Made by a program: the position numbers and the translations under genes
Notes under the pieces: model-generated
The model's input: only the letters and a program-made list of their open reading frames with translations
Told to the model about the DNA's origin: nothing
Database searches by the model: none
Origin: MA-ANB-1 sp040878225
GTDB taxonomy: Bacteria; Actinomycetota; Acidimicrobiia; Spongiisociales; ZC4RG35
Assembly: GCA_040878225.1 (NCBI GenBank)
Contig: JBBDMR010000101.1
Span: 1 to 64,000 of the forward strand
Direction of reading: 5' to 3'
DNA length: 64,000 nucleotides
In this document: one piece after another, positions 8,363-17,114 of the stretch
Position numbering within the stretch: position 1 is the first letter of the stretch
How the letters are laid out: each line of letters starts with the position of its first letter

Positions 8363-9648
8363 GATGCGACCCGCCCTTCTTTCTGAGCGGTGACGAAGCG
8401 GCTGAACACCTCGTCGCCGATCGGCTCTTCGACACTCGTTATCGGGAGGCGATCGATCACCTCCTGGAAGAAACCGCGAATGAGGAGCCTTTCGGCCCGT
8501 TCGCGGGAAAGACCGCGGCTCTGCAGGTAATAGAGGTGATCGCCTTCCAACGGGCCAACCGACGAAGCGTGGCCGCAGACTACGTCGTCGCAGAGGATCT
8601 CGAGATTGGGAACGGATTGTGCCTTTGCGTTCTCCGACAGAACGAGGTTCCGGTTGGTCTCGAAGGTCGACGTTCGGGTGGCGTCCTTCTCGATCCGGAG
8701 CAGGCCGGTGAACACGCTCTGTGCGTTGTCCTCGACCGCACCCTTGAGGAAAACGTCCGATGAAGTTCGCTTTCCCTGGTGGGTAATGACCATCCGGTAG
8801 TCCAGCGTCTGGTCAGCCTCACCGAAATAGAGGCCAACGATCTCCGAGGATGCTCCGTCTCCGGCGAGGTCGACTCCGATGTCGAGCCGGCCCAACCCTG
8901 CGCCAAGTCCCACTTCGCCGACCCGCGACGTCGAATCTCTGCCGAGGTGGATTCGCTGATGCGTCACAATCGTCCCGGCATGGTCCAGCCCTTGTATCGA
9001 GAGATAGCGCAGGCGCGCCCCGTCGCCAAGGGTGAGATCGACTTCGGGGATCATCAACAGAGACACACCGGGCGCCGAGCGATATACGACAAGGACACTT
9101 GCCTCTGCATTCGCCCCAACCCGGACCACAACGTGAGGAAAGGTGGCACTGTCAGGCGTCACCGCCTGGACGTCGATCAGGAGAGGACGGTCGAACACCT
9201 TGTTGGCCGGAACGTCGACGATGATCCCGTCCGTGGCGAAGGCAGCATGTGCGGCAGCAAGCTTGTTGTGGTCCGGCGGCACCGAGCCGCGAAGCCCCGG
9301 GTCCTCATCCATGCCTCCGATGCGGGAGACGTCGACTGCGTCAGAATCGATCGACACGACATGGCCGTCGACTATCACAACCTTGCCGCTGGCATCACCC
9401 ACGGCGTTGAGGAACGGTCCCGGAGCTAGTTGCGCTCCGGGCTCGAAAACGGGGCCAAGCCCGGCAAACGGCATGTCGAATTCGACGTATCGCCAGTCTT
9501 CCTCGGTACCGGTCGGCTCATCCAGCGCGTCGAAAATCCGGTACGCGGCATGCATCTGCTCACCCCGCCACGCGGGTACGGTCGCGGCGAGACGGTCGAG
9601 GTTTTTGTTATCAAAGCTGGTCAAGGAGCTCTCCGGTTGGACCGCCAT
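8359..9648 (-). CDS. sufD: SufD, SufBCD scaffold subunit
   Basis: SufB/SufD-family scaffold protein of 429 aa. The SufBD beta-helix core is seen through GLYFGEADQTLDYRMVITH, TSSDVFLKGAVEDNAQSVFTG and the C-terminal signature CGHASSVGPLEGDHLYYLQSRG. I call SufD rather than SufB because of its length, position before Rieske-sufC and the absence of a long SufB-like N-terminal region. ATG at 9648 is preferred to TTG at 9651. It may be the first gene of the minus unit or follow 9691-11154, which ends 42 bases upstream. Confidence 0.88.
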   Translation of the reverse strand: MAVQPESSLTSFDNKNLDRLAATVPAWRGEQMHAAYRIFDALDEPTGTEEDWRYVEFDMPFAGLGPVFEPGAQLAPGPFLNAVGDASGKVVIVDGHVVSIDSDAVDVSRIGGMDEDPGLRGSVPPDHNKLAAAHAAFATDGIIVDVPANKVFDRPLLIDVQAVTPDSATFPHVVVRVGANAEASVLVVYRSAPGVSLLMIPEVDLTLGDGARLRYLSIQGLDHAGTIVTHQRIHLGRDSTSRVGEVGLGAGLGRLDIGVDLAGDGASSEIVGLYFGEADQTLDYRMVITHQGKRTSSDVFLKGAVEDNAQSVFTGLLRIEKDATRTSTFETNRNLVLSENAKAQSVPNLEILCDDVVCGHASSVGPLEGDHLYYLQSRGLSRERAERLLIRGFFQEVIDRLPITSVEEPIGDEVFSRFVTAQKEGRVAS

Positions 9649-9690
9649 CAATCGTATTTGCCCTATGGGCGTAGGGCGAATTCAACGTCG

Positions 9691-11154
9691 CTATTCCGCG
9701 GAATCCAACGCTTCGACGGTGACGATCGACTGTGCGTTCCACAGCATCCAACCGAGGTTGAACCGCTCGGCCGAATCGATCTGCGCCCTGACACTCTCTG
9801 TGCTGTAGCCAAAGTCCTGCAACCACGGCCTTACGATGACGTTTTCCTGGAGCCGTTCCATGCCGTCCTCCAGTGCGAGCCGCACCACGTCGGAAGGGTG
9901 CTCGTTGGGATTGTCGTATCCGAACCATCCCGGGCCGTAGTGGCTGGGGTAGAGCATTGGCGATGCCACATCGATCTCAGCGGTGATCTCCTCCCACTGC
10001 TGTCCGATCCCCCCATCGTCCTGGGCTGTGGTGAGGAAACCGAAGATGTCGGCCGCCACTGCACATCCGAGTGGGTGGAGGCTGGTGACGGCTTCGTCGA
10101 GGAAAGCGTTGATTGTGGAAGTCCGGGTCTCGGCGCTCACTCCCTCGTCGAACTGCGCAGACTCGCGTCGGGCATCGGGGAAGCGAACGTAGTCGAACTG
10201 GATTTCGTCGACACCGCGGTTGCATGCCTCCACCGCCAGTCCGAGCGCATATGCACGCGCCGCGGGGTCGGTGGGGTCGAGGAAGTATTGCCCGTTGGCG
10301 CTGTACGGCTCGTTGAGCTCGGAGTCCCAGACCGCCATCGAGGGGATGCTGCGCGCTGCCACCGGGTCCTGAAAGATGACCAACCGTCCGATGACATACA
10401 GACCTAGCTCATCGGCGCGGGAAACCACCTCGGATAAGTTGTAGACCGCCGAGACGGCTCCAGCTTCGATGGCTGTTGGGTCAGTGCTGTCGTACCAGAT
10501 GTAACCGGTCTCGTCCTTCAGGTCGATCATCAGAGCATTGAGTTCGGTCGTCATCGCCATGTCGACGAAACTCTCGAAATCGTTGGCCACCGCATCTCCC
10601 GATATGTGGACCGCTCGGGCGGTAAATGGCTCGATGGCGACAACACTCTCGCCCGGTCCACCGTCCCAGATGAAATCTTCCGGCATCCAGGCGGGTCGAA
10701 GCACCGTGACCGGGCCCGGTTCAGCACCGCGAAGGCGGAAATGCCCTTCTTCGTCGGAAACGGCGGTGGCCGGGCCGGCAGTGATCCGGGCCGACGCTAC
10801 ACCTTCTCCCTCATCGTCGACCACGCGGCCACGGAGGACCCGGGCGTTGAGGACGACACTGAAAACCTCTCCCGGGCTCTCATCGAGAGTGACCATCCTG
10901 GAGATGTGGCCGGGGGCAGTCACCTCGAGAACCCGGCTGGAACGGTTCCACTCCATCTCCACATGGCCATCGATGTCGGTAGTCCCCGCTTGGTCGCCAC
11001 CGACGTCCACAACCGCGGCTGAGATTGGCACTCCCGCATCATCGATGACCTGGAGCGTGTACGGCGATGTCTGGCCGAGCAGCGACCAACCGGTCCAGGC
11101 AGCCCAGACGATGGTGAGTGCCACAAGCAATCGAAACTGTGTACGGCGTGACAC
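9691..11154 (-). CDS. Exported glycosidase-like protein (DUF4015 type)
   Basis: 487 aa. An N-terminal membrane segment or signal (about 7-27) is followed by two carboxypeptidase-regulatory-like beta domains (about 35-100 and 105-150) and a C-terminal TIM-barrel domain of the DUF4015 putative glycosyl hydrolase family, with LMIDLKDETGYIWYDS, DEIQFDYVRFPD and VASPMLYPSHYGPGWFGYDNP. The acidic residues in those strands are likely catalytic. It probably acts outside the membrane on polysaccharide; substrate unknown. Short inverted repeat GCCCTA/TAGGGC at 9660-9677 separates it from sufD. Confidence 0.8.
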   Translation of the reverse strand: MSRRTQFRLLVALTIVWAAWTGWSLLGQTSPYTLQVIDDAGVPISAAVVDVGGDQAGTTDIDGHVEMEWNRSSRVLEVTAPGHISRMVTLDESPGEVFSVVLNARVLRGRVVDDEGEGVASARITAGPATAVSDEEGHFRLRGAEPGPVTVLRPAWMPEDFIWDGGPGESVVAIEPFTARAVHISGDAVANDFESFVDMAMTTELNALMIDLKDETGYIWYDSTDPTAIEAGAVSAVYNLSEVVSRADELGLYVIGRLVIFQDPVAARSIPSMAVWDSELNEPYSANGQYFLDPTDPAARAYALGLAVEACNRGVDEIQFDYVRFPDARRESAQFDEGVSAETRTSTINAFLDEAVTSLHPLGCAVAADIFGFLTTAQDDGGIGQQWEEITAEIDVASPMLYPSHYGPGWFGYDNPNEHPSDVVRLALEDGMERLQENVIVRPWLQDFGYSTESVRAQIDSAERFNLGWMLWNAQSIVTVEALDSAE

Positions 11155-11186
11155 TGGGACCGAAATGGTAACGATTCTGTCTTCCT

Positions 11187-11349
11187 AGTGTCCTGTCCGG
11201 TGGATTCGCTTGCTATTTCGGCGAGCAATTGTCTTTCCTGGCAAGGACGCAGGACGCAGGCGCACCGGCCCGTTCGTCAAGGACGAGGACGCTGCCAGGG
11301 AGGACAAGGGCCGTTGAAATACGAGCACGATCTTCCGGACAGGGCACTC
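11187..11349. mobile_element. Inverted-repeat element copy A (MITE-like)
   Basis: About 163 bp bounded by inverted ends AGTGTCCTGTCCGG at 11187-11200 and CCGGACAGGGCACT at 11336-11349 (one mismatch). Its right part (about 11298-11349) reappears, inverted, at 57450-57515, including the identical 19-mer GGACAAGGGCCGTTGAAAT. It holds no convincing gene and I see no clear target duplication. It is a non-autonomous element or remnant of an insertion sequence. It ends about 78 bases before the sigma factor start. Confidence 0.75.
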
Positions 11350-11427
11350 GGCGCAAAATCGTTTGCCAGATGCTCCGCGGGGGGTTAGTTTTCCACAAGG
11401 GTTTGTTTGAGGAGGCCGGCGAAAGAA

Positions 11428-12372
11428 ATGGCCATCAGGGCAGACGATGTGAAACCCGAACGAGGCTCGAGTTCATCCGACACAGTCGGGATCTACCTGG
11501 ACGAAGTCTCCGAACATTTCCTGCTCACCGCCGAAGACGAAGTCCACCTCGCCAGGGACATGGAGAGGGGTAAAAAGGCCCAACAGATCCTGGATTCAGG
11601 CGACTGCGTAGCTGCTGATCGCCCGAAACTGACACGACTCATCGCCGACGGTGAAGAAGCCAAGATGACTTTCATCCGTTGCAACCTCCGTCTGGTGATC
11701 TCGATTGCAAAGCGTTACACCGGCCGCGGCCTCGACCTTCTCGACCTCATCCAGGAAGGCAACCTCGGGCTGATCAGAGCCGTCGAGAAGTTCGACTGGA
11801 GAAAAGGCTTCAAATTCTCCACCTATGCAACCTGGTGGATCCGCCAGGCAATCACCCGCGGCCTCGGGAACAACGGGCGCACCATCAGGCTCCCCGTCCA
11901 CATGGTCGACGTGGTCCGGACCGTCCAGGACACCAAACAGATCCTCTACGACAACCTCCACCGCGCACCGACACTCGAGGAGATCTCGGAAGCGTCGGGG
12001 CTCGACGAAGAACGTGTGCTCATGGCGATGGAAGCCCCGGCGGAGACAGTGTCCCTGGACAAGCCGATCAATGAGGAAGGTGACGCCTCACTCCAGGACT
12101 TTGTTCACGACTCCGATGCCGATGACCCCGCGGAGAGTGCAGCTGCGGCGTGGCGGCGGGAACGGCTGGTGAAAGCACTGAAGGCGCTCGACACCGAGGA
12201 GCAGCAGGTCCTCTGGCTTCGCTTCGGGCTCGACGGCGACGAGCCCTGGACTCTTGCCGACGTCGGCAAGGTGGTGAACGCCACCAGGGAGAGAGTGCGG
12301 CAGATCGAGGCCCGCGGACTGGCCAAGCTCCGCCATCCCAGCTGTGACATCGATCTGCAGAACCTTTTGTAG
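11428..12372 (+). CDS. Group 2 RNA polymerase sigma-70 factor
   Basis: A 314-aa sigma factor. Region 1.2 (DTVGIYLDEVSEHFLLT), region 2 with GLDLLDLIQEGNLGLIRAVEKF and FSTYATWWIRQAITR, region 3 with APTLEEISEASG, and region 4 with WTLADVGKVVNATRERVRQIEAR are all present, while region 1.1 is absent. The length fits a non-essential SigB/HrdA-like factor, not the housekeeping one. ATG at 11428 is preceded by GAGGAGG at 11409-11415; the in-frame TTG at 11407 would overlap this site. The inverted-repeat element just upstream may carry or disturb its promoter. Confidence 0.92.
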   Translation: MAIRADDVKPERGSSSSDTVGIYLDEVSEHFLLTAEDEVHLARDMERGKKAQQILDSGDCVAADRPKLTRLIADGEEAKMTFIRCNLRLVISIAKRYTGRGLDLLDLIQEGNLGLIRAVEKFDWRKGFKFSTYATWWIRQAITRGLGNNGRTIRLPVHMVDVVRTVQDTKQILYDNLHRAPTLEEISEASGLDEERVLMAMEAPAETVSLDKPINEEGDASLQDFVHDSDADDPAESAAAAWRRERLVKALKALDTEEQQVLWLRFGLDGDEPWTLADVGKVVNATRERVRQIEARGLAKLRHPSCDIDLQNLL

Positions 12373-12379
12373 CGCTCCC

Positions 12380-13114
12380 CTACCTGTCGGCTTCGGCCCT
12401 GAGATATCGCAGGAAGAGCATTTCCTCGCCCGCCACGACCCGATCGAGACGCATCCCGAGCGGAGGTTTGAGGTTGGCATGACCCACGAGTCGATTGGAG
12501 TCACCGCCGACCAGGGCCGGTGACACAGTCAGGTTCAACTCGTCGACGAGGCCGGCGAGGGCGAACTGACCGGTGAGGGTCGGCCCACCTTCGAGAAGCA
12601 CCACTTTGGCCGGGGCCAGCCGCTCCAGGATGGCGGGCGGGGTCATCTCGAGCAATATCGCCACGTCGGCGGCGTCTCCGAGCAAGGCGAGCCGGCCCGG
12701 GTTGGCATTGGGCCCGGTAATGACCAACGTTTTGAATTCGGAATCCGAGAAGACCCGCTGCTCGACGTCGAGAGACATGGTCCCCGAAACGATCGCCAGC
12801 TTCGGGACCGGACTCATCCCCCGCTCCTCTCGCCACCGCCTCCGCTCCGCGTCGAGGGTCACCGGGCGATAGTCCTCGACGATCACAGTGCTCGCTCCGA
12901 CGAGGATCACGTCCGGGACCGCGCGGAGAGCCTGGAACACTGCCTGGTCCTCGTCGTCTCCCAACCGGGTGCTCGCGCCGTCGATGGTTGTGGCTCCGTC
13001 GACCGAAGTCACAAAGTTCACAATCACCCAGGGGCGGCCATCCGCCTCCCGGAAGTCCGCCTCGGCCATCTCCATGGGAGATAGGGGCTGTGAGTCTGGA
13101 ACAAGTCGTTGCAT
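12380..13114 (-). CDS. RibD C-terminal/dihydrofolate-reductase-like reductase
   Basis: A 244-aa single-domain reductase of the RibD_C fold. Visible family features are VNFVTSVDGATTIDG, DVILVGASTVIVEDYRP and the Gly-rich VVLLEGGPTLTGQF, with DELNLTVSPALVGG near the end. Such proteins use NADPH to reduce pyrimidine or pteridine substrates; the true substrate of stand-alone members is often unknown. The deaminase half of RibD is missing. ATG at 13114 is preferred to TTG at 13123. It is convergent with the sigma factor. Confidence 0.82.
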   Translation of the reverse strand: MQRLVPDSQPLSPMEMAEADFREADGRPWVIVNFVTSVDGATTIDGASTRLGDDEDQAVFQALRAVPDVILVGASTVIVEDYRPVTLDAERRRWREERGMSPVPKLAIVSGTMSLDVEQRVFSDSEFKTLVITGPNANPGRLALLGDAADVAILLEMTPPAILERLAPAKVVLLEGGPTLTGQFALAGLVDELNLTVSPALVGGDSNRLVGHANLKPPLGMRLDRVVAGEEMLFLRYLRAEADR

Positions 13115-13156
13115 GCTCAGCAAACTACACGCCGACGCGCCCTGCCTCGAAACGGA

Positions 13157-14182
13157 TCAGCCCTTCAGGTAGGCAGCCACGCCCTCGATAGGGCCCTGAT
13201 AGATGATGTGCTGCATCGAGGGTTTGTAGCCCATTGCCACATTGATGTTGAGCATCGGATCGTTGGAATCTGCGTTCTCGGTCTCGATAACCTCGACGTC
13301 GGGGTGCTCGTGGAGGAACTTGAGGGCCATGGTGGCCTTCAACCAGCGTCCGAGGCCACGGTTACGGTGTTCGGGGTGTACCCCGGTGTCCCACTGTCGG
13401 GCCTTGGCGGGGTGCATTTCCTGGAAGATGAGTGACGTATACCCGACGAACATGTTGGTTGGCTTATGGCGAGCAACACAGGTGTAAATCAGGTTCTGTT
13501 TGCGTGCCTCCGCCTGCTCGACATCGCGGAGCATCTCATCGTCCCACCGCATGGGCTCCTCCTCCAGGTCTTCTAGGGGTGCGGTGTTCATGACATCCAT
13601 AACCTCGATCATCCTCGGCCGATGCTCGTCGGGGATCGGCATGGGGAGAAAAAGCAATTCGTAGTCACCGGCTCGCTCTGAGGCACGTGCGATCCAGCCC
13701 TCGAGCATCTCGAAGTCGAGGTCGGCTACCTTCATCTGGCTGATCCGCTCGTTGTAGACCTTCTTCATGCCGGCGCGCTCGGGCAGGAATGAGTAATCAC
13801 TTCCCTCCGGGATGCCAGTGCCAATTCGCTTCCGCCCGTTTCCGATTGCGTACTCCACGGGCTTCTGAGCGAGCGAGCGACTCAGTCCTCTTCGTCGATA
13901 TTCAGAAGAGACGTAGATCCAAGTCCAGGCATTCTCGAGATCCTGGGTGCGATGGAGATAGACCCCGGCCGTGGCGATTGCGCGGTTGCCGTTCCAGACC
14001 ACCCAGCGCGGGATGTCCTCGAGTTCTTTGACGTGACGCCACTCAGCCAGGCGCTTCGGAAGAGGAGTGGGCGGGTCGTCGGGCGTCCACTCGCCGTCCC
14101 ATTCGAGATAGAGCTCGTGGAGCGAATTCAGTTTTGCTTCATCGACAGAGCGGGTGTCGATTTGTTCGATGGGGAAAGTCAC
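13157..14182 (-). CDS. Tandem GNAT acetyltransferase
   Basis: 341 aa with two GNAT folds. The first (about 1-160) has WIYVSSEYRRRGLSRSLAQ; the second (about 170-341) has TGVHPEHRNRGLGRWLKAT, the pyrophosphate-binding R/Q-x-x-G-x-G/A motif that holds acetyl-CoA. The first domain's motif is degenerate, so only the second may be active. Duplicated GNATs of this kind are common in actinobacteria and include mycothiol-synthase-like enzymes, but I cannot assign that function. GTG start. Confidence 0.85.
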   Translation of the reverse strand: MTFPIEQIDTRSVDEAKLNSLHELYLEWDGEWTPDDPPTPLPKRLAEWRHVKELEDIPRWVVWNGNRAIATAGVYLHRTQDLENAWTWIYVSSEYRRRGLSRSLAQKPVEYAIGNGRKRIGTGIPEGSDYSFLPERAGMKKVYNERISQMKVADLDFEMLEGWIARASERAGDYELLFLPMPIPDEHRPRMIEVMDVMNTAPLEDLEEEPMRWDDEMLRDVEQAEARKQNLIYTCVARHKPTNMFVGYTSLIFQEMHPAKARQWDTGVHPEHRNRGLGRWLKATMALKFLHEHPDVEVIETENADSNDPMLNINVAMGYKPSMQHIIYQGPIEGVAAYLKG

Positions 14183-14226
14183 AACAGGCGAAGCCTACGG
14201 AGCGAGGCCCACCCAATGCCGGGGAA

Positions 14227-14550
14227 TTAGCTCCCGTCGGCTCCACTCGTGGTGGTGCGGATGTCGTCGGCCATCTCGTCCACCGCATCGGCGATGGGGT
14301 CGTCGACGACGACACCGCGCTCCTTCAACTTGGGGATCACCTGGTCGGCAATCTCGGCCGCCCGGGCCTCGCCAACTCTCGGAGCCAGCTTCTCTTCGAA
14401 CTTCTGCCGGGCCTCAGACTCGGTGAGCCCCGCATACTCGAGTTTCTTGCCGTTCAAGTAACTGGCGACAAACCCGACGATGCCGAGAATGGCCAAGAGT
14501 TTGAATAGAGATTTGATTGCAGGCTCCCTTCGTTGAGTTGCTGGATTCAA
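14227..14550 (-). CDS. Small membrane-anchored protein, unknown function
   Basis: 107 aa with one N-terminal membrane helix (about 13-31, FKLLAILGIVGFVASYL) followed by a charged, mostly helical tail rich in Glu, Asp and Arg. I recognise no family. The start is a TTG at 14550 with no clear ribosome site; no better in-frame start precedes the helix. It is divergent from the exported protein at 14659. Confidence 0.55.
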   Translation of the reverse strand: MNPATQRREPAIKSLFKLLAILGIVGFVASYLNGKKLEYAGLTESEARQKFEEKLAPRVGEARAAEIADQVIPKLKERGVVVDDPIADAVDEMADDIRTTTSGADGS

Positions 14551-14658
14551 TGAGACCTCGCTCCTCCCCTACGTTACCGATCCAGCGGAGAAACGATTTC
14601 GCGTTCTGCGGCGGACCCCTTCACCAAGCCGAGCGCGCCGCCTAGATTCGAAATCGAG

Positions 14659-15252
14659 ATGTTTGGACGGTGGATCACCGGCCTGATTGTGGTTGCCCTG
14701 GCGGTCGGTGTCTGGGCGCTGTGGCCCCGCGACGACACAAACGCGACCACAACCACTTCAGTTCAGGCTGCCCCAACGACCTCGACAACCGCTCGCACCA
14801 CGACAACCAGCACCGGCACCACCACAACCGGGCCCAATCAGGAAACCGACATCATCGAAACCGTCGCCGAAGCCGAGGAGGTTCTCCGCGAACTGTGGTT
14901 CGGGTGGTTCGAGGGGATCTACAACCAGGACGAAGACAGGATCAGAGAGGTAGTGGCCAGCCAGAGCCAACTGGACGCGGCGATCGCTGCGTTCGATGTC
15001 GCCACATTCGTGGCGGCTCCAACTCCAGAAGGCATTGAAATGTCCGAGACTGAGATTCTCCGCGCTGACTCAGATTGTCTAGCGGTGATCTCGACAATTG
15101 ATGTGTCCGAATTCCGCGGCGAAAGGGCAACCTCGAGATCTGTGGAAGTTCTTCGCCAAGTAGATGGTGAGTGGAAGTTCGCGGCTTCGTGGACACATGC
15201 CGAAGACCTTTGGGGGCAGGATTGCGACGCGCAATTAGAACCGCTCTCCTGA
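14659..15252 (+). CDS. Exported Thr-rich-stalk protein
   Basis: 197 aa: an N-terminal signal anchor (about 5-22, ITGLIVVALAVGVWALW), a Thr/Ser-rich stalk of about 40 residues, then a small alpha/beta domain (about 65-190, VLRELWFGWFEGIYNQD, later VEVLRQVDGEWKFAASW) resembling SnoaL/NTF2-like accessory domains. The stalk is probably extended and glycosylated outside the cell. No catalytic residues are evident. The next gene starts inside its 3' end. Confidence 0.7.
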   Translation: MFGRWITGLIVVALAVGVWALWPRDDTNATTTTSVQAAPTTSTTARTTTTSTGTTTTGPNQETDIIETVAEAEEVLRELWFGWFEGIYNQDEDRIREVVASQSQLDAAIAAFDVATFVAAPTPEGIEMSETEILRADSDCLAVISTIDVSEFRGERATSRSVEVLRQVDGEWKFAASWTHAEDLWGQDCDAQLEPLS

Positions 15253-16067
15253 CTATTTGTCTAGGTCTGCTGTCTACTCCGGCTACCGCTGACAACTTCG
15301 CGGCATGTTGGGTAACCGAGCAGCTAAATCCGGTCACGCTGAAGCTCGAGACAATCACCCGTTGCCGGCTTTCGGGTGGGGAGATTGTCGACTACGCCGG
15401 GGATAGTCAGGTTCCCGCGGTGCTCTCCCCTGCGGTGGGGACCGATCTTCTCGGTGACTGCTGGTATCTCACCTCGGCGTCGACCAACTGGGTCCACCTG
15501 AATCTCTTCGTCAACGGTGACGCAATCCTGGGCTGGGACCCCGATCCGTCCGTACCCGGTGGGATCGCATATGCAACCGATCGCATCCCCCGGTGCACCT
15601 CTGAGCCGAGTCCGGCATCAGACCCGTCAGGCGCCGTGTGGGATTATGTGACCGAATACATCCATCCCCCTCCGGAACCAGACCTGAGCCCACCCACCGG
15701 CAACGGCGTGACCGGTCTGGAGACCCATGCCGGCATCGCGATCCCTGACGACCACACGGCCAGCCTCGTGGCGGGCGGGTTGAGTCTCGAACTCGAGATC
15801 GAGGTGGCCGGTGTCGTGGTGGCATGGGGTGACGGCGTCGTCGACTCGTACCCCGCAGACGGTTCGGCGCTGGCTGGCTATCCCGACGGTATCGCTCTCC
15901 ACATCTACGAGGTGAAACACGATCCCGGATACACACTCGAAGTTTCATATAACTGGACGGCGCGATGGCGGGTGTCCGGTGGGTCATGGGTACCCCTTGA
16001 TGTCCCCGATACCACCACGGCGCTGACCTACCCGGTTGCCGAGATCGTGTCCAAGATCACCGGATAG
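15222..16067 (+). CDS. Secreted protein, unknown function
   Basis: 281 aa with a clear signal peptide (LRRAIRTALLTICLGLL then a cleavage-like STPATADN). The mature part is beta-rich, with Cys residues and many Trp and Tyr, like a secreted adhesion or repeat protein; no family recognised. The frame opens at 15171, but TTG at 15222, after a GGGGGCAGG site, starts exactly before the signal peptide and is chosen; it overlaps the upstream gene by 31 bases. Confidence 0.65.
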   Translation: MRRAIRTALLTICLGLLSTPATADNFAACWVTEQLNPVTLKLETITRCRLSGGEIVDYAGDSQVPAVLSPAVGTDLLGDCWYLTSASTNWVHLNLFVNGDAILGWDPDPSVPGGIAYATDRIPRCTSEPSPASDPSGAVWDYVTEYIHPPPEPDLSPPTGNGVTGLETHAGIAIPDDHTASLVAGGLSLELEIEVAGVVVAWGDGVVDSYPADGSALAGYPDGIALHIYEVKHDPGYTLEVSYNWTARWRVSGGSWVPLDVPDTTTALTYPVAEIVSKITG

Positions 16068-16077
16068 GGATCAAACA

Positions 16078-16109
16078 CGAAAGGCCCCGGGATCAACCGG
16101 AGCCTTTCG
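16078..16109. terminator. Hairpin terminator after the secreted protein gene
   Basis: CGAAAGGC at 16078-16085 pairs with GCCTTTCG at 16102-16109, and the inner CCGG/CCGG extend the stem around GATCAA. There is no long T run, so it may be a weak terminator or work in both directions between convergent genes. Confidence 0.6.
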
Positions 16110-16210
16110 CAGGAGGAACTCTCTTACTAGAAGGTATATCGAGCAGCGGATCGACGATCTGTAGCCCGATTTTCATCCCAGCCGAAAAAAAAACCGGGGC
16201 CCTCGTTCGA

Positions 16211-17029
16211 TCAGATCCTCGTAGCCAGCACCGACCACATGAGGGGGATCCGGGGACGGCCCGGAGGGAGGCGCCAGTGCCTTTCTTCGTCGAGGACCAT
16301 TTCCTCCATGGCCTGCCACTCGCAGAATTCGTATTCGTCGACACGGTCGATGCGCAACCCGGCCTCGATGAGGGCGGTGAGCGTCTCTCCGAGTCCGTGG
16401 TTCCAGTCGTATGTCTTGGGACTTGTCACCACTCCGTCACCTGCGTATGTCGTGTCCTCCTCGAACACGTTGGGCCCATCTTCGAAGTACGGGTAGACGA
16501 TGCTGAGCTTTTTTTCCGGGTCCTTCCAGTCGAGCGCCCACATAAGAGGATGGCCCTCGCGCATGTAGAAAGTCCCTCCGGTCTCGAGCATTGCCGCCAC
16601 CACTTCGGCCCATCCTCTGATATCGGGGAGCCAATTGATCGCGCCCACGCCGGTGTACACCACGTCGAACCTCTCCTGGAGAGTATTGGGGGTGTCGTAC
16701 AGCTCGGAGACGAGGAACCGGGCGGGGGTCCCCGAGTCGGCACTTAGCCGCTCGGCCGCAGCAACTGCCTTCTCCGAGAAGTCGACACCGGTCACAACGG
16801 CGCCGAGTCGGCCCCAGGAGATGGTGTCGGTCCCGATATGGCACTGGAGATGGAGCAGGCTCTTTCCAGTCACGTCGCCCAGGTTGTTCCGGTCGAAGGC
16901 AACCACATCGGAGAGATGGTCTGGATCGGATACGAATCGCTGAACGCCGTAGGTCTCGGAGCCGTAGTGGATATCGACCCGACTATCCCAGTTGTCGCGG
17001 TTGGTGGCGCGGTACTCATCGAGGCTCAT
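16211..17029 (-). CDS. SAM-dependent class I methyltransferase
   Basis: 272 aa with a Rossmann methyltransferase core: motif I as LLHLQCHIGTDTISWGRLGA (Gly-rich turn replaced by CHIGTD), the acidic VTGVDFSEKAV, and motif IV VVYTGVGAINWLPDI. This form is typical of small-molecule methyltransferases of the Methyltransf_11/25 type. Substrate unknown. ATG at 17029 is chosen; the frame is open further upstream but that part lies over the divergent gene's promoter. Confidence 0.85.
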   Translation of the reverse strand: MSLDEYRATNRDNWDSRVDIHYGSETYGVQRFVSDPDHLSDVVAFDRNNLGDVTGKSLLHLQCHIGTDTISWGRLGAVVTGVDFSEKAVAAAERLSADSGTPARFLVSELYDTPNTLQERFDVVYTGVGAINWLPDIRGWAEVVAAMLETGGTFYMREGHPLMWALDWKDPEKKLSIVYPYFEDGPNVFEEDTTYAGDGVVTSPKTYDWNHGLGETLTALIEAGLRIDRVDEYEFCEWQAMEEMVLDEERHWRLPPGRPRIPLMWSVLATRI

Positions 17030-17114
17030 GACAGCAGTATTGCGGCACCCACGAGACTTGGGGTTGCCATATCTCGGGAGTCCGTTAGCCTTGCCGACCC
17101 CGACCGAGAAACGA

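Noticed and set aside
16185..16193. Nine-A run after the methyltransferase gene as a terminator T tract
   Set aside because: On the minus strand it becomes a T run, but only a GGGCCCC stretch, no real stem, precedes it.
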